Part shown: positions 43,301-54,239 of the stretch, piece by piece
Position numbering within the stretch: the first letter of the stretch is position 1
Layout of the letters: each line of letters starts with the position of its first letter
NCBI GenBank assembly: GCA_948567375.1
Contig: OX419755.1
Coordinates: forward strand, 56,624,291-56,688,290
Source: Lunularia cruciata
Lineage: Eukaryota; Streptophyta; Marchantiopsida; Lunulariales; Lunulariaceae
Direction: 5' to 3'
Length of the DNA: 64,000 nucleotides
Made by a program: the position numbers and the translations under genes
Notes under the pieces: model-generated
Told to the model about the DNA's origin: nothing
The model's input: only the letters and a program-made list of their open reading frames with translations
Database searches by the model: none

Positions 43301-44025
43301 CTTTTCTGAGCACAACTTGTAACAAATTGGTCCTACCTTCACCTCTTGAGCTCAAAATCACAACTACTGCTCAAAATTTGCTCCTTTTGTGCTCAAAAAT
43401 TGGCAAGCGTTGCCGCACACTATTTGCCTTACTACCAAATCTCTATCAAGCAACGAGCTTCTGCACACTAAAGAAAAACTGAACTTCAATTGAGCTACCA
43501 ATGATCCACCGAGCTTGGAGATACCACCAACACTCAAAGTTCGTGTACCCAATTTCCCTTTGATTTCACTTCTCTGATGTAATCAAATTGTTTACCACTC
43601 TCCACTCAACTCAACTTAACTCAGATCATTACTTGATCTGTCATTCTATAAACTGCCAACAACTAGGCACTGATTACAATCAAGCCACACCTACTCTAGC
43701 TAAGAGAATCCAGGTGACACTCGTTGGCCTCTGTCCACTATAGCCAGGAACTCAAAGGCTCAACATCAAAGAATTGAGCTCTCTGGAGCTGCACTTCAAA
43801 AGTATACTCCCAGGACTCCAGCTAGGTCTGAACCCTAATGGTCCCATTGACGGCACACTCAATGGTGCAAAGTGATGGTAGGCCCTATCGTGAAATCAAC
43901 ATCCCAAACACAAAATCTGACTGTCAAGAAGTAGTCTCCGAGAAACTATTGAAACAACTCTAACTACTATCACTGGAACTCCAATGTCTGAGTAATCTAG
44001 ATGCAACACTGCAAATGGCGTGACA
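40380..44025 (-). mobile_element. LTR retroelement with gag but no pol (TR-GAG-like)
   Basis: On the minus strand the element starts at 44,025 (TGTCACGCC). After a ~1.7-kb LTR/leader there is a degenerate gag reading from about 42,290 (WKGLFQHLE, ALREAYTRM-type pieces) through two zinc knuckles near 41,060-40,940: CWTCGGPHHRRKC and CEHCHRFGHTSDRC. A Gly/Arg-rich stretch follows, then a tail to about 40,380 (GASVELDPQRRE, SMAPRRPSVGVV). Stops interrupt it. No protease, integrase or reverse transcriptase was seen. It is inserted in the second copia: pol sequence resumes directly at 44,026. Confidence 0.6.
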
Positions 44026-45943
44026 GCATGGCTATAGACTATGGGATCCAAAGAAGAGAAAAGTGGTCAAAAGTAGTGATATGATTTTCATGAACAAGAG
44101 ACTATGAAAAATTAAAATCAGATACAAGCTCCAATTGGATTTTTTGACATATAGTCTCTAGGAGAAGATGGATCTATCATGAAGCAAAACCAAGGAATAT
44201 GAGCCAATTACAATTGTAAATGATGCAGTTGAGTTAGATACAAGAAGTGTGAGCAAGCTGAGCCAACCCCAACTCTACTACCTTAGACAAGGAGATCCAA
44301 GTGGGAGCAATGGATCATCTCCTAGATATCTTAGTTTTGAGTATATTTTAATTATTGACGAGGGAGAGTTCGAGGACTTTCATGATGTGTAGAAGCACAA
44401 GGATAAAGATGGTTGGATTCAAAGAATGCAAGAAGAGATTTGTTCTTTGCAAAAGAACAACATTTATGACTTGGTGAAACTACCAAAAGGTAGGAAAATA
44501 TTGCAAAACAAGTGAGTTTTCAAGCTCAAAGAGAGTGGTGACAAGCTAATGATGTACAAGGGTAGACTAGTGGTCAAAGGCTTCGCATAGAAATAGTGCA
44601 TTGATTTTGATGAGATTTTTTCTCCAATTGTGAAGATGTGCTCAATAAAAATTGTATGTGGCCTAGCAACTAGCTTAGACTCAAAGCTTGAGCAGCTAGA
44701 AGTGAAGACTGCATTTCTACATGATGATTTGTAATAGGAGATTTACATAAAACAATCAAAAGGATTTGAAGTGAAGGGGAAGGAAAACATGGTCTATAGA
44801 TTGAGGATGAGCCTATATGGACTAAAGCAAGCTCCATGACAATAGTACAAGAATTTTGATTCATTTATGACCAAGCAAAGTTATAGACAAATGGAGTCAA
44901 ATCTATTTGTGAACGTCAAGAATTTTTGTAATGGTAATTTCATTATTCTATTATTGCATGTAAATGATATGCTTATCATCAAACAAGATAGGATGATGAT
45001 TTGTAAACTATTAGAGGAGTTGTTTAAATCCTTTGACATGAAGGATTTAGGTGTTGCAAAACAAATTCTAGCCATGTAGACTTTTTATGATAGGAATGAT
45101 GGGAAGCTATGGTTCTTGCAGGAGAAGTATGTGGAATGGGCACTATAGAGATTCAACATGAAGCAAAGCCAATGGTCATGCCTCTTGCTAATTATTTCAA
45201 GCTGAGTAGACAATCTGGTCCAACTATAGAGTATAAAAGGGAGAATATGGTAGATATTCCTTACTCCTCTACAATACATTTGTTGATATATGCCATGATA
45301 TGTACACAACTAGATATTGCTCATGTAGTTGGCATGTGAGCAAGTATCTTTCAAAAATACACTAGGAAGTGGTGAAATAGATCTTTAGGTACTAAGAGGC
45401 ACTTTGAGATTATGCATAAGGTTTGGTAGGGAGAAGTTGAGTCTTGAAGGATCAACTGATGTAGACATGGTAGGATCAGGACAATATGAAATCTAATTTG
45501 GGGTATTTGTTTACCTTTGCATGTGGAGCTATTTCTTGGTAGTCTAAATTACAAATATGTGTTGCTTTATACCCAATAGAGGCTGAATATATTGTATCAA
45601 ATGAAGCAAGCAAAGAAATGTTATGAATAGGGATTTCTTCAAGAGTTTGAATTAAAGCAAGATGAATACATAGTATTTTGTGACATTCAAAGTGCATTGG
45701 ACTTGAGTAAGAATTCCTTGTACCATGCAAGGAAAAAGCACATTGATACGAGATATCATTGGTTGAAAATAATGATAGAAGAGCAAAATATGCAACTCAA
45801 AAAGATCAATACATATAGAAACACAACAAATATGCTTACAAAGACCATTTCTAGAGAAAATCTTGAACTTGGCGGAGATGGACACAAGGTGAGAAATTAA
45901 GCAAGAATCTCCTTCTCATAGGGCCCAAAGGGAGGAGATTCTT
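44026..45943 (+). pseudogene. Second Ty1/copia pol remnant, heavily degraded
   Basis: Sequence resumes at the end of integrase (LWDPKKRKVVKSSD read through small errors at about 44,038). Reverse transcriptase follows (KTAFLHDDL near 44,705; YRLRMSLYGLKQAP near 44,797; LLHVNDMLI at 44,950, with Asn in place of the first catalytic Asp). RNase H traces follow (PIEAEYIVS, IQSALDLSKNS). Many stops. The region ends at a polypurine tract (AAAGGGAGGAGA, about 45,927-45,938) just before the LTR. Confidence 0.88.
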
Positions 45944-46197
45944 TGTTATGGAAGATTCATGTCCTGGCCAATAAAGAGTTTAAGGTGTTTCTCCTTCTCC
46001 CATTCAGTTTTGAAAGAACCCGGAAGTTAGACATAAGAAACTTCACTTAGAAACGTAATAAAACCAAGGTAAGTAAGGAGGTGGGTGAGAGAATGTGAGA
46101 ATAAAAGTACCTTAGGCCCTATAGAAAACCCTATGTTGTTAGTAAAGCACGGGTACTCCACACAAATTGTAGAGAGTTAAGGTTTGGGAAGTATATA

Positions 46198-48094
46198 AGT
46201 ATACAAGAACGGAAGCCATTCTGGGATTGGGTTATCCAGAACTCCTGAAGTGCAAATGAGCAATAAACAATATGTACATGATACTCAACACTAGGAATAT
46301 GTAACCCCGAGGGTAGAATGCACGGAAGGTCAATGACACGCAAGACTAGAGTAGTGAAATCCTGAAGTTAGAATGCATCGAAGGTAACCTACAGCAATGG
46401 CATAATTGAAATAAACATATTGAAACACAAACATTTCTATATGAGAAATATCATCAAATGAAACGCAAAATAACTATCATGTGGAAACCATTAGATAGCA
46501 ACTTGCATAGTTGAGATGCAGCCTGCAAAGAAATGGAGAAAATACTCCCACATAAGTAGAAAAATAAAGACTCCATGAAGAAACGGACAGCTGAAAAGGA
46601 TGGAGATGAACTGGTGGCAAGAGACAAGTAATAGTCGGTAAATATCACGGGTCAAGAAGAGCTGAGTCAGGAAACAAAAATTGGAGAAGGTGGATGAGGC
46701 AAAGCATAGGAAGGATAAATTTCTCAGAGAATGAGGGAAGATGAGCAAAGCATCCAAGGACGTGGATATCGATATATCACAACAAGCGCTATGGACGCCT
46801 GAGTCCAGAGAAGCCAAACAGCTGAGGGAAGCAGAAGATGGCCATAGTACATCCCCATGAAAACACATGCAACTTCATCAATGCCTCACGTAGTGCCAAA
46901 GTAGCTGAGCTAGAGTCAATACCCCTCATACCGAGTTTCTGCTCAAAAACTCATGAGTGCTAAGGAAAACTTGGTTGCTCCCCTACAATGCCGCTCAGAG
47001 CTCAGAAATAGTGAGAAATAGTGAGATACAATATGCATCAGCAAAACAAACATCATTGTAAGAAAAATGCAGCGCTGCACGGGAGGGACCAACAAAATAA
47101 AACAAAGTAGCAAGATACATGAAGCATCAACAAAAAAAACAGCAGCAAAGTCAGCGAAGGAAACATCTTTGTAAGAAAACTCAGCGCTTCTCGAGGAGGG
47201 ACCTGCAAAATAAACCTTATCACAAGAAAGCACAGTGTTGCAAGGGAAGGGACAAGTGGGGAGCCAAAACAACTTTGCTATCCTTCACAAGCAAGGACTA
47301 GTGGGAGAGACCCCAGCAAACCACAAGCGGGGAGTAAAAAATGTCACTGCTGCAACAAGAAAGGACAGCGGGAGAAACCCTATCAAACCCCAACCCAGCA
47401 AACCCAGCAAGAGAAACCCTCGCGACCAAAGAAACAAGTAAGAGTACTAAAAAGAAAGGAGGGGAACTGGCGATAGGGCAACCGACAGAGGCAACTGCAA
47501 CCTTGTGTGAAGGGAAGAACCATGTGGGCCACGTATCCATAAGCAGTGGACACGTGTCCAACAGTCTGTGATGAAAATCCACATGGCATAAAAATCCAAA
47601 GAGTGTTATACCACATATAATGTAACAATATGAAGTTTAGCGACGAAGTCAGTCGGGCTCACGAAGTAGCACATAACACAAATTAGCCTAGAATATTCCG
47701 GAAGTATCTAGGAAGCTTCTTGGGAAGCTTCCTGGTTAGCTTAGCTTGCACCTTAAGTATGTAGCTTCTAGAAGGAAGCTTCTAGAAGCTTCCAACTAGC
47801 TTAGCTTGCACGCCAAGTAGGCGGCTTCTAGAAGGAAGCTTCTTGAGAAGCTTCCTAGTTAACTTGGCTTGCACTCTAAGAAAGCGGCTTGAGGAAGCTT
47901 GTTGAGAAGCTTCTCAAGGGCCTTGTATGTACCTATAAATACCAAAGCCAAAGCTCACGCTAGGCATTCGGAGTTTTCCCTCATTCAATTGTCCCAATGT
48001 GAGCTTACATTCTCCTATTTCTCTCCTCGGTTTCGGTCTTTTATATATAAAATACACTAGAAGAGGCAAGATTGTATACAAGTCTAAGGGAAAA
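46198..48094 (-). repeat. Downstream terminal repeat of the Penelope-like element
   Basis: It matches 52,562-53,551 over its length, apart from a ~480-bp expansion (about 47,100-47,580) and a ~420-bp extra segment (about 47,620-48,045). From its 5' side on the minus strand it includes GTTTTTCCCTTAGACTTGTA, a conserved ACTCATGAGTTTTTGAGCAG block with AAACTC closing a hairpin, and a 3' hairpin module ending ...CTTGTATACT next to the target duplication. ORFs inside show no conserved protein features. Confidence 0.85.
47620..48045 (+). promoter_or_regulatory. Heat-shock-element array plus TATA box within one terminal repeat
   Basis: Absent from the other terminal repeat, where the flanks (CCACATATA / AAATACACT) are joined. 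Alternating nGAAn/nTTCn units occur at 47,691-47,704 (GAATATTCCGGAAG), 47,711-47,732, 47,764-47,792 (TTC-TA-GAA and GAAGCTTCTAGAAGCTTC with no gaps), 47,824-47,854 and 47,892-47,914. A TATA box (CTATAAATA) follows at 47,932-47,940, about 20 bp after the last unit. This is the layout of a plant heat-shock promoter on the plus strand, antisense to the element. Function is inferred. Confidence 0.6.
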
Positions 48095-48449
48095 ACTACT
48101 GGTGGGCTCAAAAATGAGCTCCCCACCTGGCAGAAAGAAACAGATGTTCTCAGATCTCTTTATATACTAAGCCCAATGATAGACCATAGATAGCATATAT
48201 AGGTATACGAGAACAGTAGCCATTCTAGGAACACGTTATCCAGAACTCTTGAAGTATAAATGATCATAGATAGTGTTTATATGAAAAAAGAAGTCAAGTA
48301 CAACTCTTGATCAAATGTATGGCATCCAGGCCTACAGTAAAAAGTACTAGTGGGTTCAAATTGGAGCTATCTGTCTAGGAGAAAGAATAGATGTTCTTAA
48401 ATCTCTATAGGTACTAAGCCCATCATAACCATGGATATCTTTTTCCATT

Positions 48450-51127
48450 TGTAAGACTGAGTGAAATTTTTTTTGGATCATGTGAAGGGGGTAATTCTCA
48501 GAGATAAAGCTATTTATAAGTTTTCTACAAGCTAAAAGGTATGACTTTTTGGAATTACATATCCGTCTATATCAAACACATTTGGATTTTATAATCCCAA
48601 GTTTACATTTAGAGGAAATGTCTGAAAGAACATGAGGGAGTGAGATTGTCTTAATGTGAGCAAAGTGAGGCAGCTCTTTCTTATCATAGATAGAGACAAA
48701 GATATTGAAGTCGTCATGAGTAATGCAACAATCGAGATAATCACAATGAGTGCCAAAATGAGTTCAAACTAGCTCACACGAGAGTTTGGGATAGATCGTG
48801 CCACCTTTAGCAGCATCATCCATATACATAAAATCCGTAAAATGATCGAGTCCCGAGCCAACCACTAGAAGATCATCAACATATCTTCAAACATGGGACA
48901 GGTCGTACAATAGAGCGACATCATTGGCATCCAGCAATCTGCAAATGAAGTCCAATTCATAGGTGAAGAGGTATAGATTAGCCACAAAGACAGCACAAGG
49001 TGTCCCCATGGGTATCCCAATCTCTTGACGGAAGAGCTTATTTCTGAAAGTGATGTAGAGGTTATCAAAAAGGAATAACATCCAACAGATGAGACAGTCC
49101 TCATCAACCGCCATGAATTTGAGATGTTTTGCCGATTGAGAGATATTGTTTTGGTTTTTAAGCCATCTATATTTAAAGTCAAGTATGGAGGTCTCAACCA
49201 TTAACATGGTTTCCCTATACAGAGTGAACCTATAATGGAAAATAGATCTGATGAGAGTAGATAGTCTTGTCTTGAGATAATGGAGGTGAATCTTAGTATA
49301 AAGGGTGGTGAAATCAAAACTTTGAAAAAGAACCTTTTCCAAGGTGGCAGGAGTTTGTTGCAAACCAAAATCTGTGGGAGAAGAGGATCTTCTCCTGGAC
49401 ATTCTTTGCAACCGCTCAAGCAAAACAAGAACGCCAGAAGAGTCACTCAAGATTCAGCTAGAGTCAACCATCAGCCCCACTCGTAAGAACTCATGCCGCC
49501 AAAGGTTGTTTGCAGAAGGGAGCAATGCTTTGAAGAATGAGCTCAACCAACAAGAAAGTTCAGACAAGGAAGTGGAGTAGCCTACTGCAATGAACCGAGG
49601 AGCAATGGGAAACTTATGGAATTTCCAAGCGCAGCAGAAGTAAGGAAGTCTCTTGGAATCCTTGGAAGCACAAAATCCCTGAGAGGTATTGAAACGGTGG
49701 TGAGAAAGTAAAAGTTGGTATTGAGGAAGCAATGAGAGTTTATAGGTTGCTGAAGGAGAATGAAGCTCGTTGAGTAAAGTTTGAATGTAAAAGTGTCGGC
49801 AAACAAATACAAAATTGTTGGGACACTTGTCCATATAAGTAATAATGAAATGGGACTTGAAATGAGCAAGAAGTTTTTGATCATGAGGAGAAAGGAAAAT
49901 CAGATTGACAGAATTGAAATCATCATGCATGGGAGGGAGATTGAGTAAAAGTTTAACCTTTTGTAGGATGGTGACTTTCCAGTGGTCAAAAATACTTGTG
50001 GTGCCCAATATGGCTTTGTAATAAAGAACAAAATTACGAATACAAGTTTGAATCACAATGGAAGTAGAGGGGGGAGAGGTAGGCAAAATCCAAAACTTTG
50101 TTCTTCTAAAGAAGAGAAGTGAAATGTTGGTGGAAGGTAAAATGTGAAGCGATGCTGTAATGACATGCACGTGTGAAGGGTTAATGAAACCAAGATGTTG
50201 AAGACAACTGCAAGGAGAAGGAGGAGAAGAAAAATGTGATAATTTCCATGAAAGGAATGCAAAGTTAAAGTGTAAATGGCCTAGATTTTTACCATACTTA
50301 AAAGAAACAATGGGGATAGTAAAAGGAGTACCTAAAGGTAAAGCCTATAAAACTTTTGGATCTCTCAACAAAGCTTGTAAACAGACCTTGTCTATCTCCT
50401 TAGAGGTGAAAGGGAAAATGAGAAGGGTGGGACGAATGTCTAGAGTGGATCTACGATGCAAGAGGTATGGAGACAAGAAGAGCAAAAGGGGTTTGAGGAG
50501 TGTAGTGATATCTGATTCAGTCCTAAGTAAAACCACTAAAGGAGTAGTTTTAAGGACATAAATAATCCTCAACAAATTATGAATGCAAAAATGTGCGAGA
50601 GAGGAGTTAGAGAGGGTATCAAAGTCAAACAAGAAAAATAGATGAGAAATACGATGGAGGTAATCTCAATAGGCATATCTTCTAGAAATGGGAAAGTTGG
50701 CCGTAGGGGATGTTGAAAGGGGAGAAAGAGTCTTGGAAGAAGAAACAGAAGGGGTGACAGAAGAGAGGAGAAGTGTGGTTGCGCTCATATTACGCCGGTA
50801 GTTGATGCAAGATACTCTACCACAAACATTGTACCCACGAGGAGCCCAACAGTTGAGGAGACGAATCCAAAAGAGCTCCTTCGGGTTAGCAAAATCTCTA
50901 AAACTAGTACTTGGAGGTACCTGGACCATAGGGAATAGACGGAAGTCATGAAACCCAAATTTAGCCATCATGGCCATCAAGGGAGTAAAGTAGAAGGTAG
51001 AAGACCAAAGAACAGAGAGAGACTTTCCCAAGCGGCAGTGTTGTTGAAATCTTCAAATAGCAGAACCCGTAGTTTGGCCCACATAGCATTTGTCATTATG
51101 AAAGGAATAAATGATATAGATAACACC
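48450..51127 (-). pseudogene. GIY-YIG endonuclease + Penelope-like reverse transcriptase ORF
   Basis: N-terminal nuclease: GVIYIIYS (from 51,127), KCYVGQT (to 51,071), RFQQH, then the catalytic Glu in KELFWIRLLNCWAPRGYNV (about 50,880-50,828), the signature order of a GIY-YIG domain. Reverse transcriptase: a DKCPNNFVFVC block; the KFHK version of the Penelope K(I/L)HK motif (WKFHKFPIAPRFIA, near 49,600); SFDFTTLYTK (near 49,315); EIGIPMGTPCAVFVANLYL (near 49,000); the active site YVDDLLVVG (48,884-48,858); and a distal LDCCITH...YDKKELP and YRRICN...LINSFISENYP thumb region to about 48,450. Breaks: TGA after TTGSAI, frame changes near 50,800, 49,454 and 48,890, and TGAs near 48,770 and 48,570. 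No C-terminal GIY-YIG is seen, so the domain order is permuted relative to canonical Penelope. Confidence 0.83.
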
Positions 51128-51463
51128 CAAGTCATATAAGGGATGAGAAATGAAACCTGTCCTCTATGGCAAAATCTCAAAGCCCTTAAGTGCTACAAAA
51201 TGGGATCCGGTTTTGTAGAAAAATGACTAGTGAGAAAACATGTCTTGATTGTAGGCCAATCAATCCTACCTGGAGGGAAAGGGAAAGTCTGAGTAAGGTT
51301 AAGTATAGAGATAGATTTGAAAGAGATGTTGCCTGGCAGAGAGGTGCCCATGTAGGGTGTAATCACGAGGTGAGGTGAAGGCAAAAGAGTGACGGGAAAG
51401 ACTTTAAAGAAATCCAGAACCTCGATCATGGGCAAAAAGGTGACTTAACAAAGGAACAAGAGG

Positions 51464-51647
51464 CTAACGTGGACTAGATTGTCCTAGTGACATGGACTGG
51501 AACATCCTGGTGATGTGGACTGGAACGTCTTGGTGATGTGGACTAGAACGTCTTGGTGACATGGATTGGAACATCTTGGTGACATGGACTAGAACATCCT
51601 GTTGACGTGGACTAAAACGTATTGGTGACGTGGGCTAGAACGATCTC
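51464..51647. repeat. 23-bp minisatellite in the Penelope leader
   Basis: Seven exact-length units starting at 51,487 and every 23 bp after (GTGACATGGACTGGAACATC + CTG and variants), plus one degenerate unit before. Units differ mainly by C/T and A/G transitions. Confidence 0.93.
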
Positions 51648-51754
51648 ATGACTTGGTCAAGGCTAATGTGGACGTGATCGAGGGTAAGAAATGCAAAATG
51701 ACAATGAGGATCAAATCTAGAGCAAGAGCGAGGTTCGAGAAGAATATAACTCTA

Positions 51755-51990
51755 GAACATGAAGAGTAAGGGGCCGAGGTGGCCATAACAATGGTGCAAG
51801 GCTTGAGAGCCAGAAAGAGAACCCAGAGGAAGACTATGGTTCAAGAAAGATCTAATTCCAAAGCATGAAGAGTAAGGGGCAGAGGTGGCCATAACCCTAG
51901 AGTAGGGCTCGAGGGTCAAAAAGGGAATCTAGAGGAAGAACATGAATAGGAAGGAGCAGAGGTGGTCTTATCAATGGAGCAGGGCTTGAG
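51755..51990. repeat. ~106-bp degenerate tandem repeat in the Penelope leader
   Basis: The phrase GAAGAGTAAGGGGC-GAGGTGG recurs at 51,761 and 51,867 (106 bp apart), and a shorter GGAGCAGAGGTGG version at about 51,950. Each is followed by GGGCTTGAGGG-type words. Probably leader repeats of the element. Confidence 0.7.
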
Positions 51991-52561
51991 GGCCATAAAG
52001 GGCTGATGGGGCCAGAGGTAGAGATGCTAGTGTACATTGAGCATGGGGCAAAGATGCCAATGTATAATAAGCATGGTGCACGGTTCGAGAGCCTGACAGA
52101 GTGCCACAAATAAAGGTAGAAAGATGTCACTGAAGAGAAGTAATGCCAAAGGCAAGTCAGAATCAAAGAAGACATATGCTCTGTGAGATAGCCAACAAAT
52201 TATCAAGTGAATGAAAGAACAAGAAATGCAACCAAGCACAACAAAAAGGGTTAGAACCATAACACGGGAATCAGCTAAATTGGCAAGCATCCATACTTCA
52301 TACAATGAAATCAAAATTGGGAATGAAAGTTTTGAAGACAAATGCCATAGTGAAAAAGCAAAATCCAATCATGGAACTAGAAAATTGGCAAATGAACCAC
52401 TGACAGGAATCTATAATGAATGAACCAGAGCTTATTTGTCCTAATCCGGCTATTGTAGTGGGGCCTGAATGTTGTATAAAGAAACAAAAAATCTGTTTCT
52501 AGATAAAACACAAAGGCGGCTGAACACAAACCCCGCCATTGCGGTCTCAAAGTGCCAATAG

Positions 52562-53551
52562 GATATATATAGGTATACAAGAATGGAAGCCATTCTGGGA
52601 ACGGGTTATCTAGAACTCATGAAGTGCAAATGAGTGATAAACAATATGTACATGATACTCAACACTAGGAATATGTAATCCCGAGGGTAGAATGCACGGA
52701 AGGTCAACGACACGCAAGACTAGAGTAGTGAAATCTTGAAGTTAGAATGCATCAAAGGTAACCTACAACAATGGCATAATCAAAATAAACATATTGAAAC
52801 ACCAACATATCTATATGAGAAACATCATCGAATGAAACGCAAAATAACTGTCACATGGAAATTGTTAGATAGCAACTCGCATAGTTGAGATGCAGCCTGC
52901 AAAGAAACGGAGACAATACTCCCACATAAGTAGAAAAATAAAGACTCCATGAAGAAACGGACAGCTGAAAAGGATGAAGATGAACTGGTGGCAAGAGACA
53001 AGTAATAGTCGGTAGATATCACGGGTCAGGAAGAGCTGAGTCAGGAAAAAAAATCGGAGAAGGTGGATGAGGCAGAGCATAGAAAGGATAAATTGCTTAG
53101 AGAATGAGGGAAGACGAGCAAAGCATCCAAGGACGTGGATATCGATATATCACAGCAAGCGCTATGGACGCCTGAGTCCAGAGAAGCCAAACAGCTGAGG
53201 GAAGCAGAAGACAGCCATAGTACGTCCCCATGAAAACACATGCAACTTAATCAGTGCCTCAGGTAGTGCCAAAGTAGCTGAGCTAGAGTTAGTACCCCTC
53301 ATACAGAGTTTCTGCTCAAAAACTCATGAGTGCCAAGGCAAACTCGGTTGCTCCCCTATAGTGCCGCTCAGAGCTCAGAAATAGTGAGAAATAGTGAGAT
53401 ACGATAAGCATCAGCGAAACAAACATCATTGTAAGAAAAATGGAGCGCTGCACGGGAAGGGACCAACGAAATAAAAATCCAAAGAGTGCATACCACATAT
53501 AAAATACACTGGAGGAGGCAAGATTGTATACAAGTCTAAGGGAAAAACAGT
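52562..53551 (-). repeat. Upstream terminal repeat of the Penelope-like element
   Basis: Direct repeat of 46,198-48,094, very similar through most of its length (for example GGAAGCCATTCTGGGA and ACAATATGTACATGATACTC in both). It ends at the internal side with the same GTATACAAGAA...GGTTATC hairpin module, so each repeat carries its own 3' module. Extends to the target duplication at 53,579 through an A-rich stretch. Confidence 0.87.
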
Positions 53552-53602
53552 TTGGGAAGTAAAAAAAACAGAAAAACAGTTTGGGAAGTATATACTCCAC
53601 CG

Positions 53603-53995
53603 GAATTGTAGAGAGTTAAGGTTTGGGATGTATTCAATCTACAATAATATATTGTAACTAGGATTTTCGTGGTGGCTTGATTCGTAATGAGAGGATAATT
53701 TCAAATTGTAGAGAGTTAAGGTTTGGGAAGTACATATTCCACCAGAATTGTAGAGAGTTAAGGTTTGGGATGTATTCAATCTACAATAATATATTGTAAC
53801 TAGGGTTTTCATAGTGGCTTGATTCGTAATGAGAGGATAATTTCAAATTGTAGAGAGTTAAGGTTTGGGAAGTACATATTCCACCAGAATTGTAGAGAAT
53901 TAAGGTTCGGGAAGTATTCAATTGACACTGATATCTTGTAACTAGGGTTTTCATAGTGGCTTGATTCGTAATGAGAGGATAGTTTCATATGCTTG
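53603..53995 (+). repeat. Three-copy 130-150-bp repeat inside the copia LTR
   Basis: Copies start at about 53,603, 53,755 and 53,887 with AATTGTAGAGA(G/A)TTAAGG and share GTAACTAG(G)GTTTTC..TGGCTTGATTCGTAATGAG. The leftmost unit lies partly at 46,165-46,197, on the other side of the Penelope insertion, which identifies the insertion point. Confidence 0.85.
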
Positions 53996-54009
53996 GTTAC
54001 TATCAAGTT

Positions 54010-54043
54010 CGTAGAGAGATCTATATTCATAAGTCTCTCTACG
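54010..54043 (+). other. 10-bp perfect hairpin near the copia LTR end
   Basis: CGTAGAGAGA (54,010-54,019) pairs perfectly with TCTCTCTACG (54,034-54,043) across a 14-nt loop. A second, overlapping pair ATTCATA/TATGAAT follows. It lies in the R/U5 part of the LTR, where it would be transcribed. Confidence 0.6.
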
Positions 54044-54239
54044 ACCTATGAATATGTATGTATTGATTACATATTAGATCAATTGACGGTTGATCTCGCG
54101 GTTTTTCCTCCGCATTGTCAGGGTTTTCACTATAAACTTTGTTGTCCTATGTTTCCTTTCAGGTTTATTTCACTTTCAAATTAGTTTCCGAATTGAATCA
54201 TTATTCTATAATCTTGTGGGAATCCTAACGGCACCAACA

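Larger units (their letters stand above)
46182..53594 (-). mobile_element. Near-complete Penelope-like element with direct terminal repeats and 16-bp TSD
   Basis: The 16-bp word GTTTGGGAAGTATATA stands at both edges (46,182-46,197 and 53,579-53,594). The empty-site sequence is recoverable because the host LTR contains a paralogous unit (53,703-53,750) in which AGAGAGTTAAGG-TTTGGGAAGTA runs on uninterrupted into ATATTCCACC. On the minus strand the order is: terminal repeat 1 (53,551-52,562); leader with minisatellites; GIY-YIG then reverse transcriptase (51,127 to about 48,450); terminal repeat 2 (48,094-46,198). Direct LTR-like repeats and variable-length target duplications are known Penelope features. 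The coding region has a few stops and frameshifts. Confidence 0.85.
45944..54239 (+). repeat. 3' LTR of the second copia, split by a Penelope-like insertion
   Basis: The LTR begins TGTTATGGAAG right after the polypurine tract, runs to 46,197, and resumes at 53,595 after the 7.4-kb insertion. The end is placed at ...CACCAACA (54,239); this right border is approximate. Without the insertion the LTR is about 900 bp and includes a three-copy internal repeat. Confidence 0.7.

Noticed and set aside
46491-46868. 125-residue ORF conserved with a similar ORF at 52,865-53,241
   Set aside because: Both lie in the direct terminal repeats; the similarity is at DNA level, one copy is frame-broken, and no protein motif is visible.
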